NCBI GenBank assembly: GCA_002633025.1 | Contig: NMRB01000417.1 | Coordinates: forward strand, 120,064 to 184,063 | Source: Notospermus geniculatus | Lineage: Eukaryota > Nemertea > Pilidiophora > Heteronemertea > Lineidae | Length of the DNA stretch: 64,000 nucleotides | Direction of reading: 5' to 3' | Part shown: in pieces, positions 23,201 to 31,890 of the stretch | Position numbering within the stretch: the first letter of the stretch is position 1 | How the letters are laid out: each line of letters opens with the position of its first letter | The notes under the pieces: generated by a model | The model's input: the letters and a program-made list of their open reading frames with translations, nothing else | The model's database searches: none | What the model was told of the DNA's origin: nothing | Position numbers and translations under genes: made by a program

Positions 23201-26200
23201 ACCAAGTTCCTTGGTTTCATGAACCTGACTGTGAGTTTCAAAAATATGATCGTTTCATTAGTTTCTGTATAGAATAAAACTATTGAGGACACCCACCGGA
23301 CTGACAAGTCCCGGGGCCGGTTGCTAACTTGGTGTTAGCGCTAACTTTATGTTAGATGACGTAAAAATCCCTTGTCTTTTTGCGTCATTTAACATAAAGT
23401 TAGTGCTAACACCAAGTTAGCGCTAACATGAGTTTTGTGCAACCCAGCCCTGTCCTTAATGGCGAGGTGTCCTGATTTCAGGGTAGGACTGGATGGAAAC
23501 TGGACTTTGGTGTCGTGTATAGAGAGATAATCCTTCTTGGCAGAGGTGTCCTGAAGGGGATGAAAGTTTGACTTTCACTTAATGTCCAGAGTTGTTCAGT
23601 CTCCCTAGATCAGTTGTTTGATTGTCCTGGCAATGAGATGATGTATTTATTCTCGACCTCGTTATATTTCCAATGAGATGATGTATTTACGTCCAGCACC
23701 CTCTATCGGGTGCTGGACGTATTGAGTTCACTAGGTAGCAAAATTCTTCTTTTTCTCACCAATTTTTCAATTGGGAGTTCTCTGGAGCATGAGCGTGGTG
23801 AAAGCTTTATCAGTCCTTTGACACACTGCTTCAAAGATGAAGCTTTTCCTGTCTTGGCTTTATAATGTGTGGTCATGCCGTGTAAACAGACTTTACAATG
23901 TGTGGTCATGCCATGTAAACAGGCTTTACAGTGTGTGGTCATGCTGTGTAAACAGGCTTCTATTGCTTCCTTTGGCAGCTTTGAAGAATCAGGGATGGTT
24001 TATTTTTGAGAGTCTGAACCTGCAGAAGACAATGTAAAGAAAGCGAAGAAGGGTTTGGAGAGGCTATTTACTTGGTGCCAGTCATAAAATCACTTTTTTA
24101 AGATGCATCTGTTGTATATTTATGATGGTTACTTGTTTGAATGAAATAGAAACTAATCACTGCCACTTGCCTATACGTCTGTGTGAAATAGCATGTCTAT
24201 TTTTGCAATGCATAGTCGTGGGATGTCAGTGGTCATGGGATGTCCACGGTCATGAGATGTCCATGGTCATGGGATGTCCATGGTCATGAGAACAAAAGTG
24301 AATGATTTCATTGTTTTCTGAAGATTAGTGGAAAAAATTACAGTGAATTCCTTCAAGGAAAAATCTAATTCTATACCCCGTGGGGGTGTTGTGGTATAGA
24401 CAAATCCCAAATTCCAGGCATATACAAAAGTTCTGAAATATTGAGGGTCCGTCAGATGGGACTAAAAGCTGTAGCCCTTGTACCTGAGTATCTATGCCAG
24501 GGCAAGGTGGACTGTGGTAGCCTGTCGTGAACCGTGTATCCATGTGATGGTATGTTTCAGTGTCTGCCAGTGAGTTTTGTTGCATATCTATTTCCAGAGT
24601 CTGGGAATGATGATTAACCTTGTCGAACACAGCGATATAAACCGCCGCCTGCTCGTGAACTTGGAGACCGTGTCATATTACGATACGCCAGAGAATGGTA
24701 AAAAATCAAACAGTGTGGAAGCTTTGGATGCCCTCATTCAGGTAAGATCTTGCGCAGCGTGCAGACATCGTTAAACCCACTGTCTGGCTATTGAGTGATC
24801 ACATGAACATGTGCAACGAGCTGAGAAAACCTCTGCTGTCACAAAGAGGTGCCCTCTTGCCCTGTTTATTGCACGAAGATCTGAATCGTATCCGCCACCT
24901 CAGAGGTGACAGGCATCGATGTCTCCACTGCACCACTTTGACAACTTGTTCTTCGTTTCAGTTGTTTCTACAAAAGGAGAGTGCTGCTGGCCAGTTGGAG
25001 GAGTCCGTGAGCGCCCCCAACAGCCAGGGATCCCAGGAGAAAGAGGCAGAGCAAGGGAAGGAGAAGGCGGGGAATGAGAGCGGGGAGTGGGAGGAGTCAG
25101 ACTCGGGCCTACTCTGGGTCATCGGGAAGAAGAAAAGCCAAGATGGCGAGGAAAGCGATGAAGAACATATTGAAATTATTCCAAGTTCACAAGAAGACGA
25201 AGAAAATTTCACGAAAGGTAGGATGCCAAGGGGAAGGGACCTTATTGTTGTTTTAGGAACTGTGCATTTCACGTTGCACGTGTGGCACAAGTTCCTTCCG
25301 TATTGTGGCCATTCCACACATTGGATTAAGAGCTTGTGGACGAGAGAGTAAGGCCTTAATTTAAACACCGAGAGGTTATACGTATGTGTCATTTTGCATT
25401 CCAGCTCTCCATAAAGCAGGGAAACACATGGAAGACAGTATCGTGGCAGCTTATGTAGCATTACTCATTGGTTGTGTGGTTCAGGAAAATGGGGTGAGTA
25501 TTGTCACAGACTTACCATTCACTGATTGGCTGAGCAAGATTACTATCAGGTCCATGGGAACAGTTCTTCATTTCCTCAACATGTGTCACTACTGGTTAAA
25601 ACTAGTGAATTGAATGTAACTCCTGGATCAATTTTCCCATACAGGGTTTCTGCCAGAAATATTTTTGAGAGTACTCATTTCTTCAAAATCAGCAAAAACC
25701 CCATGAAATTAAAGGAAATGGCCCTTTTCTGTTCCTTTGAGGGTACTCGGCATCGTACCCTAAGTACCCTCTGGTGCAAACACTGCCATACAAAGAGGAT
25801 TGTAAAGAACTGAGTTTGTGTGTGTGGCCCTCTTCATGTAACCTCTGTCCCCACAGACCAAGCTGATTCATGTATTTCTCTCTCCGCAGGCATTAGTAAC
25901 CCGTGTGAAGGACCAGTTACCAGATGGCAGCTTTGAGCCGATGATTAATGTCCTTACCAAGTTCCTTGGTTTCATGAACCTGACTGTGAGTTTCAAAAAC
26001 ATGATCGTTTCATTAGTTTCTGTATAGAATAAAACTCTATCGAGGACACCCATGGGACTGACAAGTCCTGTCCTTAATGGCGAGGTGTCCTGATTTCAGG
26101 GTAGGACTGGATGGAAACTGGACTTTGGTGTCGTGTATAGAGAGATAATCCTCCTTGGCAGAGGTGTCCTGAAGTGGATGAAAGTTTGACTTTCACTTAA

Positions 26201-27334
26201 TGTCCAGAGTTGTCCAGTCTTCCTAGTTGTTTGATTGTCCTGGCAATGAGATGATGTATTTATTCTCGACCTCGTTCTATTTCCAATGAGATGATGTATT
26301 TATTCTCGACCTCGTTCTATTTCCAATGAGATGATGTATTTATTCTCAACCTCGTTATATTTCCAATGAGATGATGTATTTATTCTCGACCTCGTTCTAT
26401 TTCCAATGAGATGATGTATTTATTCTCGACCTCGTTCTATTTCCAATGAGATGATGTATTTATTCTCTACCTCGTTATATTTCCAATGAGATGATGTATT
26501 TATTCTCGACCTCGTTATATTTCCAATGAGATGATGTATTTATTCTCGACCTCGTTATATTTCCAATGAGATGATGTATTTATTCTCTACCTCCTTCTAT
26601 TTCCAATGAGATGATGTATTTATTCTCGACCTCGTTATATTTCCAATGAGATGATGTATTTATTATTCTCTACCTTCTTCTATTTCCAGAATGCTGTTGG
26701 CAACACTGGTGGCAAGTCCATCATCAAGGTGATCGAAACCCTCATGAATTCGTGATCTCGGTATTTCTAAGTAGTCCTAGTATACTAGTATGCCCATCTG
26801 GGCTTATGTACAGAATGTGACTGGTGTCAAATTGGTCTCCAAACGCTTACTGGTTAAATTAGGTTTGGTTCTGCAGTCAGGGGCGGATCCAGGATTTGAG
26901 AAAAGAGGGGACGCCCTGCCCTGTGCTAGGAACATTGAAATTTGCACCCAATTCCAGAATTTCAGGGTCGAATTTACAGATTTGTTCGCCAAAGGGGGAG
27001 GCGCTCACCTGGTGCGCCCCCCCCCCCCCCACTGACCCCAACATCTTCAAACTTTTTTACTGTATCTAAACATTGGTGCTGGACTCAAATTTGCTGAAAG
27101 CAAATTTCACAACTCTAGTTATTCTCGACCTCGTTATATTTCCAATGAGATGATGTATTTATTCTCTACCTCCTTCTATTTCCAATGAGATGATGTATTT
27201 ATTCTCGACCTCGTTATATTTCCAATGAGATAATGTATTTATTATTCTCTACCTCCTTCTATTTCCAGAATGCTGTTGGCAACACTGGTGGCAAGTCCAT
27301 CATCAAGGTGATCGAAACCCTCATGAATTCGTGA
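12915..27334 (+). CDS. WAPL: WAPL cohesin-release factor, whole gene model
   Basis: WAPL removes cohesin from chromatin in the nucleus together with PDS5. My model has 16 coding exons: 12915-14270, 14453-14515, 15003-15203, 15504-15640, 15755-15866, 17249-17509, 17616-17727, 18020-18123, 18242-18318, 19651-19799, 19997-20112, 20428-20571, 20792-21047, 22796-22884, 23135-23230, then 26690-26755 or 27269-27334. All junctions are GT-AG and phase-consistent. The sum is 3,339 nt, or 1,112 residues plus stop, close to vertebrate WAPL (about 1,190). The N-terminus has [11 protein letters not shown] with the PDS5-binding YSR. The conserved C-terminal WAPL domain begins at about residue 541 ([13 protein letters not shown]) and ends with [15 protein letters not shown]. 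Duplicate copies exist of exons 7-9 (18713-19424), of exons 12-15 (24598-25985), and of the last exon. The gene identity is secure. Which duplicate exons are used, or real, is not. Confidence 0.93.
14453..14515 (+). CDS. WAPL: WAPL exon 2
   Basis: This 63-nt exon lies between GTCTTTCAG and GTAAGT and encodes 21 residues starting [13 protein letters not shown]. It is part of the variable linker between the PDS5-binding N-terminus and the WAPL domain. It is phase 0 at both ends. Confidence 0.85.
14551..14875. mobile_element. Fold-back MITE in WAPL intron 2
   Basis: The arms of about 110 bp begin ATGGCAGATCATCTTCGAT and end with the complement GATGGCAGAT. Both arms include AATCGAAGGCC/GGCCTTCGATC and CACCCTTCGAGAAAT/ATTTCTCGAAGGGTG. 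It is non-coding. Confidence 0.8.
15003..15203 (+). CDS. WAPL: WAPL exon 3
   Basis: The acceptor is CCCCTTCAG and the donor AAG|GTTGGT. It encodes 67 residues including [20 protein letters not shown] and SVTWPKK, with an aromatic/acidic motif that could be a further short PDS5- or cohesin-contacting site (inference). Phase 0 at both ends. Confidence 0.85.
15504..15640 (+). CDS. WAPL: WAPL exon 4: start of the WAPL domain
   Basis: It encodes [19 protein letters not shown] and [16 protein letters not shown], the diagnostic opening of the conserved all-helical WAPL domain that engages cohesin. The donor is AG|GTATGA (phase 2), matched by exon 5. Confidence 0.93.
15755..15866 (+). CDS. WAPL: WAPL exon 5
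   Basis: It encodes [20 protein letters not shown] and [17 protein letters not shown], strongly WAPL-like helical repeats (FRMHLRAHG is a hallmark). The acceptor is TTTCAG and the donor CCA|GTAAGT. Confidence 0.93.
15975..16060. repeat. GGATCC-ended interspersed repeat, truncated copy
   Basis: It begins CAGGCGCGGATCCAAAGGGG and shares about 90 bp, including flanking TGTTCTTATTGATATT, with 17,027-17,115 on the other side of the gap. This suggests a local duplication or a haplotype overlap around the gap. Confidence 0.65.
16551..16734. other. Assembly gap (run of N) in WAPL intron 5
   Basis: 184 undetermined bases, followed by a CCCACC-type simple repeat. Frames drawn through the gap are meaningless. 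Confidence 0.99.
17044..17208. repeat. GGATCC-ended interspersed repeat, complete copy
   Basis: The ends are CAGGCGCGGATCC and GGATCCGCCCCTG, inverted. The interior contains TTGGGCCAACAAATCTGTAA. Other copies: 26,878-27,042, 27,457-27,616, 49,106-49,278 and 56,416-56,586. It is non-autonomous. Confidence 0.75.
17249..17509 (+). CDS. WAPL: WAPL exon 6
   Basis: It encodes [20 protein letters not shown] (the SRDRLNMD element is typical of WAPL) and a Lys-rich stretch with [15 protein letters not shown]. The acceptor is CCTCAG and the donor ACT|GTGAGT. The 3' half of this exon is repeated without an acceptor at 18,486-18,606. Confidence 0.93.
17616..18318 (+). CDS. WAPL: WAPL exons 7-9, first copy
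   Basis: The exons are 17616-17727, 18020-18123 and 18242-18318. They encode [20 protein letters not shown], then a segment with [18 protein letters not shown], then [20 protein letters not shown], continuing the helical WAPL domain. Phases run 0, 1, 0, then 2 into exon 10 at 19,651. They are closely duplicated at 18,713-19,424. The two sets are mutually exclusive by phase, because the second set cannot be added after the first without a frame break. Confidence 0.88.
18320..18485. repeat. 27-bp minisatellite right after the exon 9 donor
   Basis: About six units of CTTCATTGAGGAGTCATAGC plus CCTTGCA start about 10 bp downstream of the GTGAGT donor. The array runs directly into the truncated second copy of exon 6. 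A sister array follows the second exon 9 copy at 19,435-19,612. Confidence 0.85.
18486..19424 (+). CDS. WAPL: Second copy of WAPL exons 6(part)-9
   Basis: This is a tandem copy of about 1.1 kb of 17,391-18,485. It has a 5'-truncated exon 6 (18,486-18,606, no acceptor) and intact exons 18713-18824, 19126-19229 and 19348-19424 with good splice sites. Against the first copy I see one amino-acid change (Val to Ile in exon 8) and only synonymous differences otherwise. It could be an alternative exon set giving the same protein, or an uncollapsed second allele. The single n at 19,584 favours an assembly join. Confidence 0.7.
19435..19612. repeat. 27-bp minisatellite, second array
   Basis: The same CTTCATTGAGGAGTCATAGC-type units as at 18,320-18,485 follow the second exon 9 donor. 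It contains one undetermined base at 19,584 with a disturbed unit around it. Confidence 0.85.
19651..20112 (+). CDS. WAPL: WAPL exons 10-11
   Basis: The exons are 19651-19799 and 19997-20112. Exon 10 encodes [17 protein letters not shown] and [18 protein letters not shown]. Exon 11 encodes [20 protein letters not shown] and FDLLVL. Both are conserved WAPL helices (VLLNLTHDNEWGS-like junction). Phases 2-1-0 are consistent. The intron between them carries three units of a 24-bp repeat (GAACGCAAGTCTTGGAATGA type, 19,910-19,980). Confidence 0.92.
20166..20245 (+). repeat. tRNA-like SINE fragment in WAPL intron 11
   Basis: GTGTCCGAGCGGTTAGTGG resembles an A box and GCGAGTTCGACCCCAGG a B box at about 45 bp spacing. 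The stems pair poorly, so it is a tRNA-derived SINE head rather than a tRNA gene. The 4.2-kb duplication that follows begins just downstream of it. Confidence 0.5.
20428..23230 (+). CDS. WAPL: WAPL exons 12-15, first copy
   Basis: The exons are 20428-20571, 20792-21047, 22796-22884 and 23135-23230. They encode [20 protein letters not shown], then an acidic insert (residues about 945-1029, with [20 protein letters not shown]), then [20 protein letters not shown], then [20 protein letters not shown]. Together they make the end of the WAPL domain. The block starts and ends in phase 0, so adding the second copy (24,598-25,985) would extend the protein by 195 residues in frame. Confidence 0.9.
21200..21322. 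mobile_element. Hairpin MITE with CGAG target duplication
   Basis: The ends are GCCCGTATGCACCAAACGAA and TTTCTTTGGTGCATACGGCC, with AACTTTTC/GAAAAGTT pairing inside. CGAG flanks both sides. The equivalent intron of the second copy (near 25,370) has one CGAG and no element. Confidence 0.85.
21354..22780. mobile_element. 1.4-kb interspersed element in WAPL intron 13
   Basis: It begins TAGCTCACCTGTGGTGAGC, continues with GTCGTCGTCC repeats, and ends with ACCCAGGTGAGCACATGG. The middle repeats CAATATGGCCGCCAGGTGGC about three times. It is absent from the second exon block (near 25,395), inserted about 15 bp before the exon 14 acceptor. No long reading frame, so it is non-autonomous. Confidence 0.8.
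23312..23450. mobile_element. Hairpin MITE present only in the first exon block
   Basis: Long arms GTTGCTAACTTGGTGTTAGC and GCTAACACCAAGTTAGCGCT surround a short loop. The second block reads straight through GACAAGTCCTGTCC at about 26,060, so the element is an insertion. Confidence 0.8.
23860..23962. repeat. About 33-bp tandem repeat
   Basis: Three units containing GTGTGGTCATGCCGTGTAAA lie in the downstream part of the first large duplication block. They occur again at about 27,712-27,810. Confidence 0.75.
24205..24295. repeat. 18-bp tandem repeat
   Basis: Units of GGTCATGGGATGTCCATG vary slightly. The duplicate block has the expanded equivalent at 28,065-28,172. Confidence 0.75.
24598..25985 (+). 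CDS. WAPL: WAPL exons 12-15, second copy
   Basis: The exons are 24598-24741, 24962-25217, 25405-25493 and 25890-25985, with the same splice sites as the first block. All coding differences I can see from the first copy are synonymous (four in exons 12 and 13, none in 14 and 15). Only this copy is followed by the terminal exon, so one of the two blocks must be skipped, or both joined in frame, or one is an allelic duplicate created in assembly. Confidence 0.8.
25644..25792. mobile_element. 149-bp insertion in the second exon block
   Basis: It begins GGGTTTCTGCCAGAAATAT and ends GTACCCTCTGGTGCAAACAC. CATACA is repeated on both sides, and the first block lacks it (near 23,033). The sequence class is uncertain. 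Confidence 0.7.
26270..26685. repeat. 40-bp minisatellite ending at the last-exon acceptor
   Basis: About ten units of GAGATGATGTATTTATTCTC plus GACCTCGTTCTATTTCCAAT form the 3' end of the last WAPL intron. The real acceptor is the final unit's own TCTATTTCCAG. Every other unit ends TCTATTTCCAATG, one base short of an AG acceptor. Two to three more units precede the second last exon at 27,118-27,265. Confidence 0.9.
26690..26755 (+). CDS. WAPL: WAPL terminal exon, first copy
   Basis: It encodes [19 protein letters not shown] then NS and stop (TGA at 26,753). Joined to exon 15 it gives [14 protein letters not shown], matching the conserved WAPL C-terminus. The acceptor TATTTCCAG is the last unit of a minisatellite. 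Confidence 0.9.
   Translation, partial: NAVGNTGGKSIIKVIETLMNS
26878..27042. repeat. GGATCC-ended interspersed repeat
   Basis: It begins CAGGGGCGGATCCAGGATTT and ends in a poly-C run. A sister copy is in the following duplicate (27,457-27,616). Confidence 0.7.
27269..27334 (+). CDS. WAPL: WAPL terminal exon, second copy
   Basis: It is identical in sequence to 26,690-26,755 and has the same minisatellite-derived acceptor. It would serve equally well as the last exon. The interval between copies is about 579 bp and the downstream 200 bp is also duplicated. Confidence 0.8.
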   Translation, partial: NAVGNTGGKSIIKVIETLMNS

Positions 27335-27456
27335 TCTCGGTATTTCTAAGTAGTCCTAGTATACTAGTATGTCCACCTGGGCTTATGTACAGAATGTGAC
27401 TGGTGTCAAATTGGTCTCCAAACGCTTGTTGGTTAAATTAGGTTTGGTTCTGCAGT

Positions 27457-27616
27457 CAGGGGTGGATCCAGGATTTGGGAAAAGAGGGGGAGCCCTGTGC
27501 TAGGAACATTGAAATTTGCACCCAATTCCAGAATTTCAGGGTTGAATTTACAGATTTGTTAGCCAAAGGGGGAGGCACTCACCTGGTGCGCCCCCCCCCC
27601 CCTGGATCCGCACCTG
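27457..27616. repeat. GGATCC-ended interspersed repeat
   Basis: It runs from CAGGGGTGGATCCAGGATTT to GGATCCGCACCTG. It is the duplicate of 26,878-27,042. Confidence 0.7.
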
Positions 27617-28210
27617 GCAGTGAAAGATGAAGGCCTTGTTCTCTGGAGCATGAGCGTGGTGAAAGCTTTGACACATTGCTTCACAGATGAAGATTTTCCT
27701 GTCTTGGCTTTACAATGTGTGGTCATGCCGTGTAAACAGACTTTACAGTGTGTGGTCATGCTGTGTAAACAGGCTTTACAGTGTGCGGTCATGCTGTGTA
27801 AACAGGCTTCTATTGCTTCCTTTGGCAGCTTTGAAGAATCAGGGATGGTTTATTTTTGAGAGTCTGAACCTGCAGAAGACAATGTAAAGAAAGCGAAGAA
27901 GGGTTTGGAGAGGCTATTTACTTGGTGCCAGTCATAAAATCACTTTTTTAAAATGCATCTGTTGTATATTTATGATGGTTACTTGTTTGAATGAAATACT
28001 AACTAATCACTGCCACCTGCCTATACATCTGTGTGAAATAGCATGTCTGTTTTTGCAATGCATGGTCATGGGATGTCAATGGTCATGGGATGTCCACCGT
28101 CATGGGATGTCCACGGTCATGGGATGTCCATGGTCATGAGATGTCCACGGTCATGGGATATCCATGGTCATGAGAACAAAAGTGAATGATTTCATTGTTT
28201 TCTGAAGATT

Positions 28211-29521
28211 AGTGGGAAAAATTACAGTGAATTCCTTCAAGGAAAAATCTAATTCTATACCCCATGGGGGTGTTGTGGTATAGACAAATCCCAAATTCCA
28301 AGATCTGCGCACTTCCGCCGAAATTGTAAACAGAACCTCGACCTGAAACCAGCTGACGTGACGCAATCCATGATTCAGCAATGGTCAACTCTGACGCAAC
28401 GTCGTCTTCTGCGTCACGTCATTCAGATGGTTTCAGACCGAGGTTCTATTTGCCATTTCGGCGGAAGTGCGCAGATCTTTCTCATTTTCATCAGTTTGGG
28501 ATTTGTCTATTGGTTGGTTGTCTGACTTGCTACCAAGAGACCGCAGGCTTGATTGCTGGTCCAGTTGTCACTCTGTAGTGTACCCTCAGCCATGCCTCAA
28601 CCGAATGAGCTGCTCCTTGAGTTTCCCAGAAAGGTTTCTAGAGAGATGGAGGCAGTCTTATGTGAAGTGCTTATGAACTGTTTTCACACTGGTGATTCAA
28701 ACACAAAATTATTTTATTCGTACGCGAAGTCGTTGACGCATAACTAATGGTGCTTGTCGTATTCGCAGTTCATCTGGTAAATGGAAGGGGTGACGGGTGA
28801 TTACAAAATAAGCTGTCACCCCTTCTATTTGCCGAAGCAACTGGAAAATAGNGTGGGAAAAATTACAGTGAATTCCTTCAAGGAAAAATCTAATTCTATA
28901 CCCCGTGGGGGTGTTGTGGTATAGACAAATCCCAAATTCCAAGATCTGCGCACTTCCGCCGAAATTGTAAACAGAACCTCGACCTGAAACCAGCTGACGT
29001 GACGCAATCCATGATTCAGCAATGGTCAACTCTGACGCAACATCATCGAACTCGCTGTCGTCACATGGTCATGGGGTTTTCTGCGTCACGTCATTCAGTG
29101 TCAGATGGTTTCAGACCGAGGTTCTATTTGCCATTTCGGCGGAAGTGCGCAGATCTTTCTCATTTTCGTCAGTTTGGGATTTGTCTATTGGTTGGTTGTC
29201 TGACTTGTTACCGAGAGACTGCAGGCTTGATTGCTGGTCCAGTTGTCACTCTGTAGTGTACCCTCAGCCATGCCTCAACCGAATGAGCTGTTCCTTGAGT
29301 TTCCCAGAAAAGTTTCTAGAGAGATGGAGGCAGTCTTATGTGAAGTGCTTATGAACTGTTGTCACGCTGGTGATTCAAACACAAAATTATTTTATTCGTA
29401 CGCGAAGTCGTTGACGCATAACTAATGGTGCTTGTCGTATTCGCAGTTCATCTGGTAAATGGAAGGGGTGACGGGTGATTACAAAATAAGCTGTCACCCC
29501 TTCTATTTGCCGAAGCAACTG
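28211..29521. repeat. Direct repeat of about 640 bp split by a single n
   Basis: 28,211-28,851 and 28,853-29,521 are nearly identical and are separated by one undetermined base at 28,852. This is the signature of an assembly join between overlapping contigs or alleles. The second copy has an extra TCGCTGTCGTCACATGG-like insertion in its MITE. Confidence 0.85.
28281..28510. mobile_element. MITE with GATCTGCGCACTTCCGCCGA arms
   Basis: The ends TAGACAAATCCCAAATTCC and CAGTTTGGGATTTGTCTA are inverted. The inner arms are GATCTGCGCACTTCCGCC and its complement. Further copies: 28,922-29,187 and 41,973-42,229. Confidence 0.8.
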
Positions 29522-29612
29522 GAAAATAGTCAGCACGATTAGTTATGCCCGAGTAAAAATCTCGTATGAAAAAAAGATTTTTACGTTTGAATCACCAGCG
29601 TGGTTGTGCTAA
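29355..29612. mobile_element. Fold-back MITE
   Basis: CACGCTGGTGATTCAAAC on the left is complementary to GTTTGAATCACCAGCGTGG on the right, with ACGCATAACTAAT/ATTAGTTATGC inside. A truncated copy is at 28,683-28,851. Confidence 0.75.
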
Positions 29613-30343
29613 GGAGGGAACTGTACCTAAAAGCTTCACATCACTGCGATCGTCCGTGCACGACAGGAGATGGTCACACTGCCCTCTGATTTTATGTTTC
29701 CTTTAGATTGTTTCAACATCTGCTATAGGTTGTATATACTTTTAGTTCAATTTATTTGCGTACCTATTGTGTCTAAATTATAGGGTATTGTAATTTAAGT
29801 CATTGTTGGCGTTGGAATTGTGTACATATATTTGTTTTTCACAATATTTAGATGAATGCACTTTTTGTAACTTTTGTAGGATTACAGCGAGGTAGGAAAC
29901 TGGTGGTCAGTGATCAAATAGTCTGACGTAAGCACAGGGCTTGGTTGTTTGCATTAATATAGTCACCATGGTGGGTGCAGGTAATGCTGGCCTTAATCGA
30001 CAAGTTCACTCTGCCAAGAGCCTTTATAATGTAATCCCTCATTTCATATTGCATGCTGAAGCGGAAAGCTGAATGATTTCCTGTTAGATTGGGTTGTATG
30101 TTAACATTGTTAATATGTGGTGTGGCCTCACCAGGTTATTTTTGGTGGTGTACCAAATGAAAAAGCTGTAGAAATTGTGTTTTCTCAAACACACAGTGTT
30201 CAATGTGACGTGTTCACTGCCTGCCTTTCTTCAGCAGTTCCCATTCCTTGGGGCCTCATCTCTTCTAGGGACCTAATATCTTGTATCCTAGATCATCATA
30301 TGTTGTACTATACTATCCGAGGGCACCATGGCTTGTATCCTGA
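29613..30343. other. Intergenic, no gene recognised
   Basis: AT-rich sequence between the convergent WAPL and coiled-coil genes. No exon or clear repeat ends visible. Confidence 0.4.
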
Positions 30344-30623
30344 GCTGCGTTCACACTGGGCTTTTAAAACGGTTTGAAAACGTTTTAAGATGTTAAAACG
30401 GTTTATGGTGCCACACTAGAGCCCTCTTAAAACGGTTTGAAAGTGTTTTAACGAAAACGGTTCCAGAAGTGGTTTCAAAACGACTCGACGTCATTCGGGC
30501 GCGACAACCGTTTTGAAAACGCTTTGGTGACTGTAGTGTGGCACAGTAGTTTTTGGTCGAAAGCGTTTTGCGTGAAACGTTTTACGGAAAACGCTTTCAA
30601 GTCGGTTTCAGTGTGAACACAGC
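30344..30623. mobile_element. MITE with GCTGCGTTCACACTGG ends
   Basis: The left end GCTGCGTTCACACTGGGC and the right end TTTCAGTGTGAACACAGC are inverted. The interior is full of AAAACGGTTT/AAACGTTTT blocks in both orientations. Confidence 0.8.
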
Positions 30624-30908
30624 TCTAGACTTCTCCCAGCTTTGTCCTACGCCCATCATAGCTTATATCCTAGAGTTCTCCCAACTGTGTCCTAGGGCAG
30701 TCAGAGCTTATACCCATCCTAAGGTCGTCATATCCAGTATCCTAGGATGATGCCTAAATGTAAAGCATGTATAATAAGTTAATTTTGTACCAGTGGTATT
30801 TTATCATGGCAAAATTTGTAGTGAAAGAAATCTTGAATTTCCATTGTTTGAGACGAATTGAAGACTGTAATCATGGATCTGTATGTTCGCCACATTCAAG
30901 TGTGCTAT

Positions 30909-31299
30909 ATGCGGGTGATCCACCGACTTTACGACGAGTTTACGATCAGTTGGCGACTTGTTCACGACGGGTTTGCGACTAGTTGACGACGAAAAATCGT
31001 GGCAGGTGGATCAGCATTCACGACGGTTTGCGATTCGTTCACGACTGAAATTTGTTGACGACTAGTTTGCAACGAGTTTACGACGAGATCAAACATGTTT
31101 GATTTGGTCGCAAACTAGTCGTCAACTCGTCGTAAAGTTTGCTCTGTAGCAGACGTATTTTTTCGGTTGATCAGCTTCAACGTTACGTCATTTCTTTACA
31201 ATCAGTTTGCGACGAGTTTACGACGAGTTGATGACGGCAGTCGTGAACAAGTCGCCAACTGATCGTAAACTCGTCGTCAAGTCAGTGGATCACCCGCAT
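30909..31299. mobile_element. Fold-back element with ATGCGGGTGATCCACCGAC ends
   Basis: ATGCGGGTGATCCACCGACTT and AGTCAGTGGATCACCCGCAT are inverted ends. The interior repeats ACGACGAGTTTACGATCAGT in both orientations. Confidence 0.8.
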
Positions 31300-31469
31300 T
31301 AAAGTGTAAATATATTGTACACAGCTTTTGGTATCACTGTGTGTAGTGCATTGAATATTATGGTCGTCATTGTATGAAATGAACATCGCGGGAGTTTAGT
31401 CAATGAACTATGTACACAGTTAATGCAATAAATGATTTTATATGGAATTCAACCTCCAATCTTCTGATA

Positions 31470-31651
31470 ATAAGCAAGAAGTCAATCTCCAGAATTCACG
31501 AATTTTCGACCCCAACTGGGGTCTTTTTCAAGTGGAACTTTACAATCTGAAACTCGGAGTCTTTTCTAGAGTTTCAGATTGTAAAGTTCCACTTGAAAAA
31601 GACCCCGGTTGGGGTCGAAAATTCGTGAATTCTGGAGATTGACTTCTTATC
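31470..31651. repeat. Long near-perfect palindrome
   Basis: The arms of about 80 bp include AAGTCAATCTCCAGAATTCA and GACCCCAACTGGGGTC blocks, meeting near 31,560 with almost no loop. It would extrude as a cruciform or give a long RNA hairpin. Confidence 0.85.
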
Positions 31652-31699
31652 ATTTTGTGTGTCAATTTTGTGCTATTCTGTATCTTCAATCTTCTGATA

Positions 31700-31890
31700 C
31701 AGTATTGCGAGCTGTCTTCCTGAAGGCTGGAGGAAGATTGAGTCATGGTGATCCCACCTCCTGGCCGATGACGTCATTACGGGAATTCCTGGGTAGGAAA
31801 TGCCCCTTGCTCATCACATCTGTCATCAGGCAGTGGAACTAGACAACGCGTCGCGGTAAGAATACGGTGTTGGATTTATGCTGTTATTTC
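31700..31890. repeat. Diverged third copy of the 5.2-5.5 kb repeat
   Basis: CCTGAAGGCTGGAGGAAGA, GATGACGTCATTACGGGAAT and AAATGCCCCTTGC occur in the same order as at 5,258-5,520, but without the MITE that sits at 5,337-5,413. Confidence 0.7.

Larger units (their letters stand above)
24417..28294. repeat. Second copy of a 4-kb tandem duplication inside WAPL
   Basis: It corresponds to 20,255-24,416. The two copies share exons 12-15, intron repeats and downstream tandem repeats. Differences are whole insertions: the hairpin (21,200-21,322), the 1.4-kb element and the 23,312-23,450 MITE only in copy 1; a 149-bp element (25,644-25,792) and an expanded 40-bp minisatellite plus last exon only in copy 2. 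Confidence 0.85.

Noticed and set aside
28381-29425. Repeated frames with MPQPNELxLEFPRKVSREME
   Set aside because: The sequence lies in the 640-bp duplicated block between MITEs. The frame is short, lacks splice partners and its two copies are probably alleles. I cannot exclude a gene remnant.
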